From: an uncultured Lachnospiraceae bacterium
GTDB taxonomy: Bacteria > Bacillota > Clostridia > Lachnospirales > Lachnospiraceae
Assembly (NCBI GenBank): GCA_947631685.1
Contig: CANRMI010000006.1
Coordinates: forward strand, 52,267-116,266
Direction: 5' to 3'
DNA length: 64,000 nt
Shown here: positions 28,697 through 38,126 of the stretch, in pieces
Position numbering within the stretch: position 1 is the stretch's first letter
Layout of the letters: every line of letters begins with the position of its first letter
Position numbers and translations under genes: made by a program
The notes under the pieces: generated by a model
Database searches by the model: none
What the model saw: only the letters and a program-made list of their open reading frames with translations
Told to the model about the DNA's origin: nothing

Positions 28697-29869
28697 ATGG
28701 GCGATATGACGATTACCGGCGGCCGCATTCTGACAATGGCAGGGACAGAATGGGAAATGGGCACCATAAAGATCCGGCAGGGCAGGATTCAAGATATGTG
28801 GGAGGGCCCGGCGGACGAGTCCCGGCTTGGGGAAGGAGAACTCCTGATAAAGGCGGAGGGCGCCTGGGTGCTGCCGGGGCTGATGGAAGCCCACTGCCAT
28901 ATGGGGATCACCGAGGAAAAGAAGGGCATGGAGGGCGACGACTGCAACGAAAATGTGGAGCCGGTGACTCCCTGGCTGAGGGCGATCGACGCGGTCAATA
29001 CCATGGACGCGGCCTTTGACGACGCGGTGCGGGCGGGGATTACCGCCGCCATGATAGGCCCCGGCAGCTCCAATGTGGTGGGCGGACAATTTGCCGTACT
29101 GAAGACCAGGGGAAGGCGCATAGACGACTTGATCGTAAAGGCCCCTGCGGCTATGAAGGTGGCTTTTGGAGAAAATCCCAAGGTCAATTATTCGGGACAG
29201 GGAAAGAGCCCTGTAACCAGAATGGCTATCGCGGGGATCCTCAGGGAAGAATTGTTTAAGGCAAGGCAGTATGTGGAAAAAAAGGAGAAGGGAGAAAGCG
29301 GCTTTACGGAAGATTTCCGCATGGAGCCGTGGGTACCTGTCTTCAGAGGAGAGATTCCCCTGAAAGCCCATGTGCACAGGGTGGACGATATTTTTACCGC
29401 CATCCGCATCGCCAGGGAATTCGGGCTTTCCATGACGCTAGACCACTGCAGCGAGGGGCATATGATAGCGGAAAGCCTTGCAAAAGAAGGATTTCCGGCC
29501 ATTGTAGGACCGGATTTCTCCAGCAGAAGTAAGATTGAGGTACAGAATCTGGCCTTTAAGACGGTAGGGGTGTTAAACCGGGCGGGAGTGCGCACTGCGA
29601 TCACCACGGATCATCCGGTGTCCCTGATCCAGTCCCTGCCGCTCTGCGCGGGCATGGCGGTAAAGGCCGGACTGCCCTTTGAAGAGGGATTAAAGGCCAT
29701 TACCGTAAATCCCGCCTATATCTGCGGCGTATCGGACAGGATGGGCACCCTGGAGGTGGGGAAAGACGCGGATATTGCGATCTTCGATGGAAATCCCATG
29801 GAAATTTCCACAAGAACCCTGTATACCATAATCGACGGGAATATTGTTTATGACGCTAAGAATGATTGA
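28697..29869 (+). CDS. Amidohydrolase family protein (imidazolonepropionase-related)
   Basis: Metal-dependent hydrolase of 390 residues with a TIM-barrel fold. Metal and catalytic motifs are in order: PGLMEAHCHMGI (HxH), a Lys/Met segment VKAPAAMKVAFGENPK, KAHVHRVDD, DHCSEGH, and TTDHPVSLIQ, then the C-terminal GTLEVGKDADIAIFDGNP typical of the superfamily. The substrate cannot be told from sequence; related clostridial proteins are named only amidohydrolase. Its ATG lies immediately after the stop of the M23-like gene, so the two are probably co-expressed. Confidence 0.85.
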   Translation: MGDMTITGGRILTMAGTEWEMGTIKIRQGRIQDMWEGPADESRLGEGELLIKAEGAWVLPGLMEAHCHMGITEEKKGMEGDDCNENVEPVTPWLRAIDAVNTMDAAFDDAVRAGITAAMIGPGSSNVVGGQFAVLKTRGRRIDDLIVKAPAAMKVAFGENPKVNYSGQGKSPVTRMAIAGILREELFKARQYVEKKEKGESGFTEDFRMEPWVPVFRGEIPLKAHVHRVDDIFTAIRIAREFGLSMTLDHCSEGHMIAESLAKEGFPAIVGPDFSSRSKIEVQNLAFKTVGVLNRAGVRTAITTDHPVSLIQSLPLCAGMAVKAGLPFEEGLKAITVNPAYICGVSDRMGTLEVGKDADIAIFDGNPMEISTRTLYTIIDGNIVYDAKND

Positions 29870-29950
29870 GAACTCTTTACCCACGGCGGTTTTCGTGATA
29901 AAATATCGTAGAAAAGTGCCGGTGCCAACGGAGAAAGGGAGGACCGCGGC

Positions 29951-31309
29951 GTGGGGAAAGTAAAAAGGATAACGGCGCTTCTTCTGGTTCTGACCATACT
30001 GGCAGGCTGCGCGGCGGGACGGACTTCATCGGAGGAACCGACGCGACAGACTGCTTTAGAGCCCATGGAAGAAGCGCCTGTGTTAGATTATGACGTTCCT
30101 GTCATGACTGTGGGCGTACTGGTAAACCAGATCGGCTACGATACGGATGCCCCTAAGACCGTGGTGCTGCGAGGGAAAAAACTGCCGGAGGAATTTCATA
30201 TTGTGGATGCCGCCACAAAAGAAGTGGTTTTTACGGGGGAGCTGGAAAAGGCGGAGTATGAAGAGAACACAGGGGAATATAATAGTTACGGGGATTTCAC
30301 TTCCTTTGCACAGGAAGGAAGTTATTACATAGAATGTGATTATATCGGCTGTTCTTATGAATTTGACATTCAGGATGGGCTCTACGAGGAGCTGTCGGCT
30401 CACGCGCTGGAGCTGCTTAAGGAAAAGCGGGAAGCGGTGAAAGCCGCTGATGTGGCGGACATATGCAGGTGCCTTTCCGTACTGCTGCTTTCCTATGAGC
30501 TTTATCCTCAGGTATATGATGCAAAAAGCGAAGAAGCGGTCCCGCCCCTTATGGCTGAGATCAGAAGCTATGTGGAAGAGCTTCTGCTGCTGCAGGATGA
30601 GAAGAGCGGCGCGGTCATGGAGGGAGATACCCAGCGCAGTCAGGAAACGGTCTGGGTATCGGCTGTGCTGGCGAAATTCAGCTACAACTATCAGAGTTAT
30701 GACAGTACCTATGCCACGGTCTGTCTGCAGGCTGCGGATCGGGCATGGCGTTTTCTGGAAAAGCAGGGGGAGGAGACGGAAGCCGTACTGCGTTTCTTCG
30801 CTGCCGCGGAGCTGTACCGGGCCACGGGACAGAGCCGCTATTACAATGCGGCCAACCGCCTGGGGGAAGCGCTGAAAACGGAGCAGAATAACCGCACCCT
30901 GCTTTTCGGCGTGCTGACTTATTCCTCTACCAAGAGAAAAGTGGATATGGATCTGTGCGCCGAGCTGATGTCCGGTATTTTTGAAGAGGCGGAACAGATT
31001 GCCGTCAACGCGCAGACGGACGCCTACCTGATAGGCAGCGGTGCGAAGGGGGAGAGCCTGGAAAATATTTTCTGGGATGTGCTGGTGCTTTCCGTCATTG
31101 ACTATATCATCACCAATCAGGAGTACGCCACGCTGATAGCCAGGCACCATGATTATCTGGCGGGTGCCAATGAAATGGCGGCCTGCTATGTGCCGGGAGC
31201 CGGCGGGGAAAGAGAACTGTTTGAAGGGATTACGACCAGCCGTTTTCAGCTGGCCGGCTATATCATGCTTTTGACGGAAATGATGAGCCACGAAAATAAA
31301 GAGAGCTGA
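29951..31309 (+). CDS. Lipoprotein with cellulase-type N-terminal Ig domain and GH9-like helical domain
   Basis: 452 residues from a GTG behind GGAGG. A signal peptide with lipobox LAGC at about residue 20 leads to an Ig-like domain (VGVLVNQIGYDTDAPKTVVL and YIECDYIGCSYEFDI), characteristic of the N-terminal domain of family 9 glycoside hydrolases. A helical region resembling the (alpha/alpha)6 barrel follows. The GH9 catalytic DAGDYGK-type motif was not found, so the enzyme may be inactive or highly diverged. Located upstream of ddl-murF (38-bp gap), which hints at a surface or wall-related role only by association. Confidence 0.68.
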   Translation: MGKVKRITALLLVLTILAGCAAGRTSSEEPTRQTALEPMEEAPVLDYDVPVMTVGVLVNQIGYDTDAPKTVVLRGKKLPEEFHIVDAATKEVVFTGELEKAEYEENTGEYNSYGDFTSFAQEGSYYIECDYIGCSYEFDIQDGLYEELSAHALELLKEKREAVKAADVADICRCLSVLLLSYELYPQVYDAKSEEAVPPLMAEIRSYVEELLLLQDEKSGAVMEGDTQRSQETVWVSAVLAKFSYNYQSYDSTYATVCLQAADRAWRFLEKQGEETEAVLRFFAAAELYRATGQSRYYNAANRLGEALKTEQNNRTLLFGVLTYSSTKRKVDMDLCAELMSGIFEEAEQIAVNAQTDAYLIGSGAKGESLENIFWDVLVLSVIDYIITNQEYATLIARHHDYLAGANEMAACYVPGAGGERELFEGITTSRFQLAGYIMLLTEMMSHENKES

Positions 31310-31347
31310 ATATCTGCGGGCCGCTTCGCGGCAGAAAGCGAGGAAAT

Positions 31348-32385
31348 ATGAATATAGTGGTATTGGCAGGAGGAATCAGTACGGAGAGGGACGTGTCCTT
31401 AGCGACTGGAAAAATGATCTACGAAGCGGTAAAGAGAAAAGGCCACAGGGCTGTTCTTCTGGATGTATTTCTGGGATATGAGGGAGAAGATACCGACAGT
31501 GTGTTTGCACAGGAAAAGGACTGGGCGGCGCAGATAACGGGCGTTGGAGAGACCAGCCCCGACCTGGAACAGATCAAAGCCCTCAGGCCGGACTGGAAGA
31601 AAAATTTCTTCGGCCCCCATGTGCTGGATATCTGCCGGCAGGCGGATCTGGTATTTATGGCGCTGCATGGAGAGAACGGGGAGGACGGAAAGATTCAGGC
31701 CTGTTTTGATCTCATGGGAATCACCTATACGGGAACCGACCATGTCAGCTCCGCTATCTGTATGGATAAGGGTATCACGAAGGATATTCTGGAGCATTAC
31801 GGGATACCGGTACCTAAGGGCATCCGCCTGAAAAAAGGAGAAAAGGAAGGGGAGATGCCAGGGTTTCCCTGTATCGTCAAGGCTTCCTGCGGCGGCTCCA
31901 GCGTAGGAGTCGCGATCGCCCGAAACAGTCAGGAATACGAACAGGCCAAAGCGGAAGGCTTCCGGTACGGAGAGGAGATCATCATTGAGGAATACATAGA
32001 GGGAAGAGAATTTTCGGTCGGGGTGTTGGATGGCAGGGCACTGCCCATTATTGAGATCGCCCCCAAGTCCGGATTTTATGATTATAAGAACAAATATCAG
32101 CCAGGAAGCACCATAGATACCTGCCCGGCCCTGATACCCCGGGAAAAGACGGAGGAGATACAGCGGTACGCGGAAATGGCTTTTCAGGCGCTGCGTTTGA
32201 AAAATTATGCCCGCATGGATTTCATGATGGGAAAGGACGGCTCCGTATACTGCTTAGAGGCCAATACTCTGCCCGGTATGACCATGACTTCCCTGCTGCC
32301 CCAGGAGGCCGCGGCTGCCGGTATCAGCTATGAGGACCTGTGTGAGAAGCTGATGGGATTTTCTTTGCCGAAAAAGGAGGCGTAA
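31348..32385 (+). CDS. ddl: D-alanine--D-alanine ligase
   Basis: ATP-grasp ligase making the D-Ala-D-Ala dipeptide for MurF, encoded next door. 345 residues. N-terminal VVLAGGISTERDVSLATG carries the serine loop; then LHGENGEDGKIQ, GTDHVSSAICMDKG, KASCGGSSVGV, EEYIEGREFSVGVLDG, ARMDFM and EANTLPGMT. In these enzymes a Tyr or Phe in the omega loop sets dipeptide or depsipeptide preference; here the Lys-Tyr of NKYQPGST indicates ordinary D-Ala-D-Ala. The gap to murF is 2 bp. RBS GAGGAAAT. Confidence 0.94.
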   Translation: MNIVVLAGGISTERDVSLATGKMIYEAVKRKGHRAVLLDVFLGYEGEDTDSVFAQEKDWAAQITGVGETSPDLEQIKALRPDWKKNFFGPHVLDICRQADLVFMALHGENGEDGKIQACFDLMGITYTGTDHVSSAICMDKGITKDILEHYGIPVPKGIRLKKGEKEGEMPGFPCIVKASCGGSSVGVAIARNSQEYEQAKAEGFRYGEEIIIEEYIEGREFSVGVLDGRALPIIEIAPKSGFYDYKNKYQPGSTIDTCPALIPREKTEEIQRYAEMAFQALRLKNYARMDFMMGKDGSVYCLEANTLPGMTMTSLLPQEAAAAGISYEDLCEKLMGFSLPKKEA

Positions 32386-32387
32386 GT

Positions 32388-33791
32388 ATGGATCTGACGT
32401 TGCGGAATGTGGCGGATGCCTGTGGAAGTGTACTCTGTAGTGCCCAGGGAAGAGAAGATGAGGCGCTTACCTGCGCTGTCATCGATTCCAGGAAGATAGA
32501 ACGCGGCGGGCTTTTCTTCGCTATGGAAGGGGAAAAGGCAGACGGGCACCGGTTTATCGGACAGGTGTTTGAAAAGGGAGCGGCCTGTGTCGTGACGGAA
32601 AAGACGCCTGCCGAAGTGGAGCGCCTTTTCGGCGTACCCGCAAAACAGTGGGGCCCCTATATTCTGGTGGAGGATAGCCGGACGGCGCTGAGAAAAACCG
32701 CTGCCTGTTACCGCTCCCATCTGCATATCCCGGTGGTAGGGATCACGGGCAGCGTGGGGAAGACCAGCACCAAGGAATTTGTCGCGGGAGTTTTGTCGGA
32801 AAAATATAAAGTATTAAAAACGGAAGGCAATTACAACAATGAAATAGGACTGCCCCTGACTTTATTGCGGATCAGGGAAGAGCATGAGGCGGCTGTGGTG
32901 GAAATGGGAATCAGCGATTTCGGGGAAATGAGCCGGCTGGGAGAAATGGCAAGACCTGACATATGTGTCATTACCAATATAGGCCAGTGCCATTTGGAGA
33001 ATCTGCACAGCCGGGAAGGGATTCTGAAGGCCAAAACGGAAATTTTCGATTATCTCCAAAAAGACGGGCAGGTATGCTTAAACGGTGAGGACGATCTGCT
33101 TTTTGCCATTAAAGAGGTGAATGGAAAGAAAGTCTGCCACTTTGGAATCTCGGAAAACAGGGATTTTGCGGTTTATGCCGGAGAAATTGAAAATCTCGGG
33201 CTTTTGGGAAGCCGCGCCATGATGCATATAGGGCAGGAAGCCTATCCCGTAACGATAGAGCTGCCGGGAACACACATGGTCATCAACGCCATGGCCGCAG
33301 CAGCAGTAGGTCTGCTTTTGGGGGCGGCGCCCCAGGAAATACAAGAGGGCATACGCAAGGTCTGTCCCGTAAACGGCAGAAGCCGGCTGCTTAAGGCAGG
33401 GAACCGGCTGGTGATCGACGACTGCTACAATGCCAATCCGGTTTCCATGAAAGCGGCGCTGGATCTGCTCATGACGGCAAAAGACCACAAGACGGCAATC
33501 CTGGGGGATATGTTTGAACTGGGAGAAGATTCGGAGCGTATGCACGCCGAAATAGGCGCCTACGCGGTGGAACAGGGCGTGGATGCCCTCTATTGTGTGG
33601 GAAAACAGGCCCGTTTTATGTATGACGCCGCTCTGGAGCGGTATGACGGCTCTCAGGACATCCGTTATTTTGAAACCAAGGAAGAGCTGCTGGAGATCCT
33701 GCCCGGCCTGTTGGAAGAAAACGATACCGTTTTGGTGAAGGCTTCCCACGGGATGGAGTTTTCCGCTATAGTGGATAGTCTGAAGTCTTGA
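32388..33791 (+). CDS. murF: UDP-N-acetylmuramoyl-tripeptide--D-alanyl-D-alanine ligase
   Basis: Adds D-Ala-D-Ala to the UDP-MurNAc-tripeptide, completing the stem pentapeptide. 467 residues. Recognised by IDSRKIERGGLFFAMEGEKADG in the N-terminal domain, the P-loop GITGSVGKTSTKEF, the NNEIGLPLTLL motif specific for MurF, VVEMGISDFGEM, TNIGQCHLENL, and DDCYNANPVSMKAAL in the C-terminal domain. Follows ddl after 2 bp with AAAGGAGG inside the ddl end. The last 26 bp overlap the end of convergent plsC. Confidence 0.95.
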   Translation: MDLTLRNVADACGSVLCSAQGREDEALTCAVIDSRKIERGGLFFAMEGEKADGHRFIGQVFEKGAACVVTEKTPAEVERLFGVPAKQWGPYILVEDSRTALRKTAACYRSHLHIPVVGITGSVGKTSTKEFVAGVLSEKYKVLKTEGNYNNEIGLPLTLLRIREEHEAAVVEMGISDFGEMSRLGEMARPDICVITNIGQCHLENLHSREGILKAKTEIFDYLQKDGQVCLNGEDDLLFAIKEVNGKKVCHFGISENRDFAVYAGEIENLGLLGSRAMMHIGQEAYPVTIELPGTHMVINAMAAAAVGLLLGAAPQEIQEGIRKVCPVNGRSRLLKAGNRLVIDDCYNANPVSMKAALDLLMTAKDHKTAILGDMFELGEDSERMHAEIGAYAVEQGVDALYCVGKQARFMYDAALERYDGSQDIRYFETKEELLEILPGLLEENDTVLVKASHGMEFSAIVDSLKS

Positions 33792-34536
33792 TCCGGTTAT
33801 ATTCGGCTTCGATGATGCCCCGCACCTTACTGCCTAAGACTTTCTTTTCTTCTTTGGGCAGGCGGTCGGGATAGATGGGTTCTCCGTAGGAAATAACTAC
33901 CGTGGCTTTTTTCAGCTTGGGGAAATGGTCTTCAAAAACTCCTGCGGAGTTGACGATCGTCATGGGGATCACGGGAATGTTAGCTTTTTCCGCGATCTTA
34001 AAGCTGCCCTCATGGAAGGGCAGGAAAGTGTCCGGAACTTTGTTGCGGGTGCCTTCCGGGAAGATGCAGATGGAGATACCGGATTTGGCTTTTTCCACAG
34101 CCTGCAGGATGGTCTTCATTCCCTCCTTGATATTGTCCCGATCCAGGAACAGACAGTGCAGATCCTTCATCCAGACAGAGAGCAGGGGGACTTTTTCCAT
34201 TTCCTTTTTGGCGATGTAACCCGTGGGGCGGGGAACCCGTACATAGGTCAGCACAATATCAAAAAAACTTCGGTGATTTCCGGCGTAAAGTACCGCGGTA
34301 TCTTTGGGGATATTCTCTTCGCCGAGGGCAATGACTTTGACACCGGCCAGACGGGCTACCCAGCGGAAAGCCCAGTTGACAATGGCAAGAGAACTGCGGT
34401 TCTTAAGGTCCATATTGAACTTCCCGATGATCCATTCCGCGAACATCAGGGGAGTACTGAGGATCAGAAACAGTATTACAAACGTGGAAACAATGAGAAG
34501 ACGGATCATAAAAAGACTCCTTATACGCTTTTTCAT
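33766..34536 (-). CDS. plsC: 1-acyl-sn-glycerol-3-phosphate acyltransferase
   Basis: Membrane-associated acyltransferase that turns lysophosphatidate into phosphatidate in phospholipid synthesis. 256 residues: an N-terminal hydrophobic helix (about 9-30), the catalytic NHRSFFD motif (HxxxxD), a KKEMEKVPLLS segment, the substrate-binding FPEGTRN motif, and VIPMTIVNSAG. Single minus-strand gene, divergent from panE and overlapping the murF end by 26 bp tail to tail. Confidence 0.93.
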   Translation of the reverse strand: MKKRIRSLFMIRLLIVSTFVILFLILSTPLMFAEWIIGKFNMDLKNRSSLAIVNWAFRWVARLAGVKVIALGEENIPKDTAVLYAGNHRSFFDIVLTYVRVPRPTGYIAKKEMEKVPLLSVWMKDLHCLFLDRDNIKEGMKTILQAVEKAKSGISICIFPEGTRNKVPDTFLPFHEGSFKIAEKANIPVIPMTIVNSAGVFEDHFPKLKKATVVISYGEPIYPDRLPKEEKKVLGSKVRGIIEAEYNRIKTSDYPL

Positions 34537-34635
34537 ATCAGTATCATTATACTAGAGAGCATTTTAGAAAGCAAGGAAAAAGGCGTCTGAGGCAGGGAAA
34601 GAAGATTGGGCCGCGTAGCGGCGGAGGCAGGAAAA

Positions 34636-35571
34636 ATGGATAGGATACGCAGAGTGGCAATTTTAGGAGTAGGTGCGGTGGGCGCTTACTTTGTGCAGGG
34701 ATTGAATGAAAAACTGGGAGAAGATCTCTGGGTGGTGGCAAAGGGCGAAAGAGGAGAGCGTTTAAAGAAAGAGGGGCTGTTGATCAACGGCAGGAAATAC
34801 CCGCTGCATGTCCGTACGCCTCAGGAAGCCCGCGGCGCGGATCTGTTGCTGGTGGCAGTCAAGTACGGCGCTTTAGAGGAGAGCCTGGAGGATATAGAAG
34901 CGGCGGCGGATTCCCACACCACGGTGATGAGTCTTTTAAACGGTGTGGACAGTGAAGAGATCATAGGCGGAAAGATTGGCATGGAGCATATGCTGTATGC
35001 CTTTATAAAGATTGCCTCAGAACGGCAGGGCGCCAGCGTGGTTTTTGATGTGGATTCCACTCTTGGCGTTTATTTTGGGGAGGCCGGCCGGCAGGAGCAG
35101 ACGGAGCGTATGCTGGCGGTGGCGGAACTTTTGCAGGGCACCAATATCCGATTTCACATGTGTCCGGATATTGTGAAGGATATGTGGTACAAATACGCTT
35201 TTAACATCGGGAAGAACCTTCCCCAGGCCATTGTGGGCTGCGGGATAGGCGCCTACGAGGACAGCAGCCACATGGCCTTTCTCAGCCAAAAACTGCAGGA
35301 GGAGGTGGCTGCGGTAGCTTCCGCCAAAGGAATCAGCCTTTCCCTGGAAAGTGATTCCCTGAAAGGAAGCCCCACCAACAAAGGGGGCCGTTACTCCACC
35401 CTGCAGGATCTGGATGCGAAAAGAACTACGGAAATAGATATGTTTGCCGGCGCCATGGTGCGCATGGGCAGGGAGCTGGGAATCCCAACGCCCTACAATG
35501 AATTTGCTTACCATACCATAAAGGCACTGGAGGAGAAAAACCAGGGAAAATTCGACTATCCGCCTATTTAA
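34636..35571 (+). CDS. panE: 2-dehydropantoate 2-reductase (ApbA/PanE family)
   Basis: NADPH-dependent reductase for the ketopantoate to pantoate step of CoA synthesis. 311 residues. The Rossmann motif GVGAVGAYFVQGL lies near the start, followed by VKYGALEESL, LLNGVDSEE, and the C-terminal helical domain with KYAFNIGKNLPQAI, STLQDLDAKRTTEIDMFAG and TPYNEF, which contain the conserved Lys and Glu. Start at 34636 after GGCAGGAAAA; an upstream in-frame TTG at 34606 is weaker. No panB or panC nearby, and related family members act on other keto acids, so the substrate is probable but not proven. Tail overlaps the next gene by 8 bp. Confidence 0.85.
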   Translation: MDRIRRVAILGVGAVGAYFVQGLNEKLGEDLWVVAKGERGERLKKEGLLINGRKYPLHVRTPQEARGADLLLVAVKYGALEESLEDIEAAADSHTTVMSLLNGVDSEEIIGGKIGMEHMLYAFIKIASERQGASVVFDVDSTLGVYFGEAGRQEQTERMLAVAELLQGTNIRFHMCPDIVKDMWYKYAFNIGKNLPQAIVGCGIGAYEDSSHMAFLSQKLQEEVAAVASAKGISLSLESDSLKGSPTNKGGRYSTLQDLDAKRTTEIDMFAGAMVRMGRELGIPTPYNEFAYHTIKALEEKNQGKFDYPPI

Positions 35572-35992
35572 ATTCCACGGTTTCGTCCATATACTCCAGT
35601 TTTACCACGATATAGGGGCAGGAAGGGGAACTGCCTTTCTGCTCTTCGGGGCCGGGGCCTAACAGGCTGGTATTGATGTGAATTGCATTGTCGGAAAGAT
35701 AAAGCTCATCCACCGCGATGCTGTAGCCCCCTGTTTCCTGTTTCCCGTACCCTACGCAGAGATACAGGTAGTCCTCGTCGCTGTAGGTGATCTGGAAAGC
35801 CTCCTCTTTGCGTTCTTCTATCAGTTCACTCAGCTCTGCGGGCAGCAGCTCTTCACTGACAACGGTAAAGTCCAGATCCCGCAGCTTGGTGGTCTTGCCC
35901 GAGCCGAACCCGCAGCCGGAGAGCAAGAAGCCAAAGAGCAGCAGGAGGGCGGCCTGTAATAAAAAGATAGTGTTGGGTTTATGCTTTTTCAT
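35564..35992 (-). CDS. Lipoprotein with PrcB C-terminal-like domain
   Basis: 142 residues. The signal peptide ends in lipobox LSGC near residue 27. The mature part contains a YGKQETGGYSIAVDEL segment, which fits the G-x-K-x-TGGY-x-I core of PrcB_C domains (named after a Treponema protease complex subunit), and ends with PYIVVKLEY. Such proteins are common, short and functionally obscure in Clostridia. Convergent with panE (8-bp overlap) and divergent from pyrC. Confidence 0.72.
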   Translation of the reverse strand: MKKHKPNTIFLLQAALLLLFGFLLSGCGFGSGKTTKLRDLDFTVVSEELLPAELSELIEERKEEAFQITYSDEDYLYLCVGYGKQETGGYSIAVDELYLSDNAIHINTSLLGPGPEEQKGSSPSCPYIVVKLEYMDETVEFK

Positions 35993-36044
35993 AGAAAGTC
36001 CACTGGTTGTTTTGTATGTATCCTATGAGGAAAGGAAGCAAAAT

Positions 36045-37340
36045 ATGTTACTGATCGCGAACGCATATGTGATGAACCCCGCTGACGGCAGAGAAGGGTA
36101 TCTGGATATTCTGACGGACGGAGGCAGGATCTTAAAAATGGCGCCAGAGCTGTATGAAGAAACAAAGGAGCTGCCGGAGGCGGAAATTCTGGACGCGGCG
36201 GGGCTTGTCGCAGCTCCCGGGCTGGTGGATGTGCATTCCCACTTCAGGGATCCGGGATTTACCTATAAAGAGGACATTTTTTCGGGAGCCGAAGCAGCGG
36301 CAAAAGGAGGCTATACCACCGTAGTGCTCATGGCCAATACCAGACCGGCGGTGGACAATCCTCAGACACTTTCCTATGTGCTGGAAAAAGGCAGACAGAC
36401 CGGTATCCACATAGAAACCTGCGCCGCTATCACAAAGGGCATGGGCGGAAAAGAACTGACGGACATGGAAAAGCTGCGCAGCCAGGGAGCGGTGGGCTTT
36501 ACTGACGACGGACTGCCTCTTCTGAATGAGGAACTGGTAGGACAGGCCATGGCCGAGGCCAAAAGGCTGGGCGTGCCCTTGAGCTTTCATGAGGAAGATC
36601 CGGCCCTGATTCAAAATAATGGCGTCAACGCCGGAAAAGCGGCGGCGCATTTTGGAATAGGAGGCTCTCCCCGGGAGGCGGAGATTCGGCTGACGTCCAG
36701 GGACTTAAATCTTGCGCTGCGGGAGGGGGCCTGCGTCAACATCCAGCACGTCAGCGCCAGGGAAACGGTGGAATTAATACGGCAGGCGAAGCAAAAGGGC
36801 GGTGACATCCACGCCGAAGCCACACCCCACCATTTTACGCTGACCCAGGAGGCGGTGATCGACTGGGGCACTTTGGCTAAAATGAATCCGCCCCTGCGGG
36901 AAGAGAGCGACAGGCAGGCCATCATAGAAGGGCTGCGGGACGGCACCATAGACATCATCGCCACGGACCATGCGCCTCACAGCAGGGAAGAAAAAGAGCG
37001 TTCTATTACAGAAGCGCCCAGCGGTATCATAGGGCTGGAAACGGCGCTTCCCTTAGGGATCACGACACTGGTGGAAACGGGAGAACTGACAATGATGTCA
37101 CTTCTTGAGAAGATGACCTGCAATCCGGCGGGAATCTATCATTTAGACGCCGGGTATCTGGCGGAGGGCGGGCCTGCGGACATCGTGCTCTTTGCTCCCG
37201 GGGAGGAGTTTACGGTAAGGGATTTTGCGTCCAAATCTTCCAATTCCCCTTTTGTGGGCCGGAAACTGAAGGGCGCGGTAAAATATACGGTATGCGGCGG
37301 CAAAGTGGTATATGCCGCGGAAAATAAAAAAGACATATAA
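36045..37340 (+). CDS. pyrC: Dihydroorotase, class I
   Basis: Third enzyme of de novo pyrimidine synthesis, cyclising carbamoyl-aspartate. About 431 residues from the ATG at 36045, which follows AGGAAAGGAAG; the frame stays open to 35787 but that part runs antisense to the PrcB-like gene and is not coding. Zinc motifs are in order: DVHSHFRDPGFTYKED (HxH), HEEDPAL, IQHVSARE, EATPHHFTL and ATDHAPHSREEKE. Leads the pyrC-pyrK-pyrD operon (12-bp gap). No PyrR-type attenuator was seen in the 52-bp upstream gap. Confidence 0.95.
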   Translation: MLLIANAYVMNPADGREGYLDILTDGGRILKMAPELYEETKELPEAEILDAAGLVAAPGLVDVHSHFRDPGFTYKEDIFSGAEAAAKGGYTTVVLMANTRPAVDNPQTLSYVLEKGRQTGIHIETCAAITKGMGGKELTDMEKLRSQGAVGFTDDGLPLLNEELVGQAMAEAKRLGVPLSFHEEDPALIQNNGVNAGKAAAHFGIGGSPREAEIRLTSRDLNLALREGACVNIQHVSARETVELIRQAKQKGGDIHAEATPHHFTLTQEAVIDWGTLAKMNPPLREESDRQAIIEGLRDGTIDIIATDHAPHSREEKERSITEAPSGIIGLETALPLGITTLVETGELTMMSLLEKMTCNPAGIYHLDAGYLAEGGPADIVLFAPGEEFTVRDFASKSSNSPFVGRKLKGAVKYTVCGGKVVYAAENKKDI

Positions 37341-37352
37341 ACGGGAGGTCCT

Positions 37353-38126
37353 ATGCAGAAGAAAAAAATAAACGCGAAAGTATATTCCCAAAAGGAAATT
37401 GCGCCGGGAATCTATGATATGTACCTGGAAACGGATCTGGCCGGGGCAGCGGTGCCAGGACAGTTTGTCTGCCTGTATCCGAAGGATAAGAGCACCCTTT
37501 TGCCAAGGCCCATCAGTATCTGCGAGGCAGATAAAGAAAGGGGCCTCTTAAGGCTGGTATACCGGGTGGCAGGTAAGGGAACGGCGGAATTTTCCGGTTA
37601 CCAGCGAGGAGAGGAAGCCGCCCTGCTGGGAAATCTGGGGAACGGATTCCCGCTCGAAGCTGCTAAGGGAAAGAAAGTCTTTTTAATGGGAGGAGGCATC
37701 GGAATACCTCCTATGCTGGAGCTGGCAAAAAGAATGGAGGCGGAGAAACAGATTATTTTGGGATACCGCGACGGAAATACCTTTTTAAAAGAGGATCTGG
37801 AAAAGTACGGCAGGGTATATGTGGCGACGGAAGACGGCAGCATGGGAACAAAAGGAAATGTACTGGACGCGGTGCGGGAAAATGTCCTTGGAGCGGATGT
37901 GGTGTTTGCCTGCGGGCCTATGCCCATGCTGCGGGCCATAAAGCAGTACGCGGCCAGACAGGGGATTGCCGCGTATATTTCCCTGGAAGAACATATGGCC
38001 TGCGGGGTAGGAGCCTGTCTGGGCTGTGTGGTAAAGACAAAGGAAAAGGACGCCCATTCTCATGTAAACAACGCGAGGATCTGTACGGACGGTCCGGTAT
38101 TTGAGGCAGGGGAGGTGGAAATCTGA
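37353..38126 (+). CDS. pyrK: Dihydroorotate dehydrogenase B, electron transfer subunit
   Basis: Flavin and iron-sulfur subunit that passes electrons from the PyrD partner to NAD. 257 residues: an FAD-binding domain with LPRPISICEAD, an NAD-binding domain with GGGIGIPPMLELAK and FACGPMPMLRAI, and a C-terminal [2Fe-2S] cluster site with Cys residues in EEHMACGVGACLGCVVKT and ARICTDGPVF. The stop codon overlaps the pyrD start (TGATG), so translation of the two subunits is coupled. Confidence 0.95.
   Translation: MQKKKINAKVYSQKEIAPGIYDMYLETDLAGAAVPGQFVCLYPKDKSTLLPRPISICEADKERGLLRLVYRVAGKGTAEFSGYQRGEEAALLGNLGNGFPLEAAKGKKVFLMGGGIGIPPMLELAKRMEAEKQIILGYRDGNTFLKEDLEKYGRVYVATEDGSMGTKGNVLDAVRENVLGADVVFACGPMPMLRAIKQYAARQGIAAYISLEEHMACGVGACLGCVVKTKEKDAHSHVNNARICTDGPVFEAGEVEI

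Noticed and set aside
35787..36044. Frame extension of dihydroorotase upstream to 35787
   Set aside because: It is antisense to the PrcB-like lipoprotein, has no family match, and the true start at 36045 has a good ribosome site.
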